Below, one piece after another: positions 14,729-16,797 of a DNA stretch of 16,797 bases. Source of the stretch: Coprobacillus sp. CAG:698 (lineage in GTDB: Bacteria > Bacillota_I > Bacilli_A > ML615J-28 > CAG-698). Position 1 is the first letter of the stretch, and each line of letters opens with the position of its first letter. The translations under genes were made by a program, and so were the position numbers. The notes beneath the pieces are model-generated. The model saw only the letters and a program-made list of their open reading frames with translations, made no database searches and was not told the origin of the DNA. The stretch lies in assembly GCA_000431235.1 (NCBI GenBank), contig HF988719.1, forward strand, positions 1 to 16,797, given 5' to 3'.

Positions 14729-16624
14729 TTATTTTATTTCATTTATACTAATATAAGTTCCAATTCTCCATCCGGCTGAAGCAGAATATCCATAAACTGG
14801 AGCAACTATTTCAACATATTTTCCATCTAAAGCTTTCATTTCTTTTTGATATAATGAAGTATGTTGATAATATGCGGCTTGGCAATCTGCTTTTTCATTG
14901 ACACCTAAATAAACATTAGTAAAATCACCATTTTTTCTAACTGAAACATAGCATTTAAACTTAACTAATTGTCCATAGAAAGCACTTGAAGAAAGGCCTT
15001 TAATTTCTTCAGGAGTAAGTGTTGTTTGTGCTGTTACTTTTTCTGCTAAATCTTCGATTTTAGCTTCTACTGCTGCGCACACTTTTATTTCTTCTGTTAA
15101 TTTTTCAGCTTCTTGAACATTTAATTGAGGAGTTATTTCTTTATTATTATTATAATAAACAGTTGTTTTTACTAAGAATCTTGCTGAATCGCCAACTGCT
15201 AAATTATATTTAGAAATTTCAGATCTTACAAATGTAACTCCACTTTCATCTGCTACATAGAAGTAACCTTTCTTTTCAGTATCAAGAGCAATAACTTTTG
15301 CTTTAATTTGGATTATTTCATCTTTTGCTGATAAAGCAATTTTAGTTGCTTCTAAAACAGTTTTAGTAGTTAATGGTAAAACTTTGAATGTTAATTCAAC
15401 TGTTTCTTGTACATCATTTAATTTAATTGTAACAGTTACTTTAACTTCTAATGTTTCTACAGTATCTTGTTTAAGAATCTTTCCTTCATTTGATAATACT
15501 TCAGGTTTTTCAGAAACCCATGTTAAAGTTGCCCCATCAATTTCAGTTTTAAATTCTGCATCACTAGCAATTTCTTTGCCCATTTCGTTAAGTTGGTTTG
15601 CTATTGCAGCAACTATTTCTTTGTCAGTTAATTGTGGTTTTTCTGTAACTTCAGCTTGTGCAATAGGTACAAATCTCTCATAACCATTTGAATGCGTATC
15701 CCAAATAATACCAGTTACCTTTACATATTTACCAACTTTGTCAGCAAAACTTTTTAACAATTCATCAGTCATTCCTTTGTCATATAACACTAGACATTCT
15801 TTTGTTTTAATACTTTCAATATTGTATTTATATCCACTGCTGAATTTATCTTCAATAATTATTCCTTCAATTGTAAACACTGTACCAAAACGAGCACTAG
15901 CTCCTGTTCCATCAATATAAGCATATTTTTTAACTTCTTCAATAGTAGATTCTTTAGCTAATTTAGAAACATCATAACTACTTACTTCATTTAAAACTTC
16001 AGTTTCTGGTTCAGTCATTTCAATCATTGAATGATATAATGTTTTATTTCCTTTTACAGACACTTCGTTACCAACTTTTAATGCTTTTCCGGTTTTATCA
16101 GTTACCTTATCTGCTTTAGTATACACATAAAGGAATGAATTTTCTGCATCTGTCATCCAATAGCCTTCAGGGCAAATTAAATAAATCGTACCTTTAATTG
16201 TTACAGTTGCGCCACTAGCAACTTTTGATTTATCCATAAAATCAGAAATTGTTGTTTCTTGTGATTCAATAATATTTGTATAAATTAAATATTCTTTATC
16301 AACTGAAGCACCTTCATTTAATCCATGAATTGTTGCAGTTAACTTAATTTCTTTTCCACCAGTTTTTTTAACAACTAAGAAATATTTTCCATCAATTACT
16401 TTTACTTCACAATACTCGTTTTCTTCAACTTTCCATGTCACTTTATAAACTACATTTATTTGATTAGGTAATTCTGTATCTTTTGTGAATTGTTCATTTT
16501 CTAACACAATGCTCATTTTTTCAAGCTCTTTAATTTCTTCTTCAACTGGATTCTTTTTTTCTTTACAACCAACAAAAACAAAACATAATGTTAAAGCTAA
16601 TAATAATCCAAATATTTTTTTCAT
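14729..16624 (-). CDS. Multidomain lipoprotein with Ig-like and OB-fold-like modules
   Basis: 631 aa; I do not recognise a named family for the whole. Signal peptide with lipobox-like FVGC and Cys20, so probably anchored on the outer face of the membrane. By eye the mature part reads as two rounds of one Ig-like module followed by two OB-like modules: Ig-like about 33-116 and 333-417 (the second with the atrophied bacterial Ig pattern LTWVSEKPEVLSNEGKI, 367-383), and beta-rich OB-like units about 122-212, 216-327, 420-508 and 512-630. OB cues include VTIKGTIYLI...GYWMTDAENSFLYVY and IQIKAKVIAL...GYFYVADESGVTFV. No catalytic domain is visible; in other proteins such modules accompany secreted nucleases or phosphatases. 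ATG-16624 has GAGGAG 7 nt upstream and follows the truncated upstream gene by 20 nt. Domain names are inferred from pattern, not searched. Confidence 0.8.
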   Translation of the reverse strand: MKKIFGLLLALTLCFVFVGCKEKKNPVEEEIKELEKMSIVLENEQFTKDTELPNQINVVYKVTWKVEENEYCEVKVIDGKYFLVVKKTGGKEIKLTATIHGLNEGASVDKEYLIYTNIIESQETTISDFMDKSKVASGATVTIKGTIYLICPEGYWMTDAENSFLYVYTKADKVTDKTGKALKVGNEVSVKGNKTLYHSMIEMTEPETEVLNEVSSYDVSKLAKESTIEEVKKYAYIDGTGASARFGTVFTIEGIIIEDKFSSGYKYNIESIKTKECLVLYDKGMTDELLKSFADKVGKYVKVTGIIWDTHSNGYERFVPIAQAEVTEKPQLTDKEIVAAIANQLNEMGKEIASDAEFKTEIDGATLTWVSEKPEVLSNEGKILKQDTVETLEVKVTVTIKLNDVQETVELTFKVLPLTTKTVLEATKIALSAKDEIIQIKAKVIALDTEKKGYFYVADESGVTFVRSEISKYNLAVGDSARFLVKTTVYYNNNKEITPQLNVQEAEKLTEEIKVCAAVEAKIEDLAEKVTAQTTLTPEEIKGLSSSAFYGQLVKFKCYVSVRKNGDFTNVYLGVNEKADCQAAYYQHTSLYQKEMKALDGKYVEIVAPVYGYSASAGWRIGTYISINEIK

Positions 16625-16644
16625 TTACTTTCTCCTCATATAAT

Positions 16645-16797
16645 TTATTTTTCTAGCATCACAAAATCTTGTTTTGTAAAACCTTTTTTCTGATTACAAA
16701 GCATTAATTGGAATGACTCTTCATATTTAGACACACCACCAATTATTGAGTAGTATTCTCCAACAACAACGGATTCGCGGTCATATTTTGGACGTGT
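16645..16797 (-). CDS. C-terminal end of a truncated upstream gene, probably another OB/Ig-type surface protein
   Basis: The minus strand is open from the window edge to TAA at 16647-16645, giving 50 residues ending GFTKQDFVMLEK. It has normal low-GC codon use and ends 20 nt before the next gene's start, so the two are likely cotranscribed. The fragment, with VVVGEYYSIIGGVSKYEESF followed by QLML, has the strand-turn-strand look of the last part of an OB-like module (compare VGDSARFLVKTTVYYNNNK in the next gene). That suggests a paralogous neighbour, but 50 residues are too few for a firm call. Confidence 0.7.
   Translation of the reverse strand, partial: TRPKYDRESVVVGEYYSIIGGVSKYEESFQLMLCNQKKGFTKQDFVMLEK

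Overview
The window is AT-rich DNA from a low-GC Gram-positive bacterium (Bacillota). Every gene and the one rRNA lie on the minus strand, as expected for a leading-strand segment. The partial 16S rRNA at the left edge reads like the Erysipelotrichia/RF39/Mollicutes-related part of Bacilli: the stretch after the 338 region runs AGTAGGGAATTTTCGGCAATGGGGG. That placement is from memory of 16S patterns and was not searched. TGA is used as a stop (AKR gene, yabG, oppD), so the code is the standard bacterial one, not the mycoplasma code. YabG, a spore-coat protease, points to an endospore-forming ancestry.

Read right to left, in the direction of transcription. (1) 16797-14729: the 3' end of a truncated gene and a 631-aa lipoprotein built of Ig-like and OB-fold-like modules, ending at a terminator at 14688-14718. 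(2) 14643-7871: a full oligopeptide ABC importer, oppA-oppB-oppC-oppD-oppF. It has a good sigma-A promoter, a catabolite-response (cre)-like palindrome upstream, a strong hairpin between oppA and oppB, and a terminator touching the oppF stop codon. (3) 7869-820: a seven-gene unit from a promoter squeezed behind the opp terminator. It encodes a 105-aa membrane protein, a 676-aa zinc-ribbon/membrane/leucine-rich-repeat protein, a ferredoxin-fused aldo/keto reductase, rsmA (ksgA), yabG, ispE and prs, then a terminator. (4) 744-1: tandem rRNA promoters P1 and P2, a boxB/boxA-like leader and the first ~534 nt of 16S rRNA, running off the left edge.

The order rsmA-yabG-ispE-prs is a compacted form of the Bacillus subtilis near-origin block ksgA-yabG-veg-sspF-ispE-purR-yabJ-spoVG-glmU-prs; the intervening genes are absent here. 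Starts were re-chosen from ribosome-binding sites: oppC and oppF start at internal ATGs (337 and 319 aa), and ispE starts at TTG. The least described parts are the two membrane/surface genes at the head of the housekeeping operon and the Ig/OB lipoprotein locus. I see no CRISPR array, tRNA, insertion sequence, phage gene or recognisable defence system.
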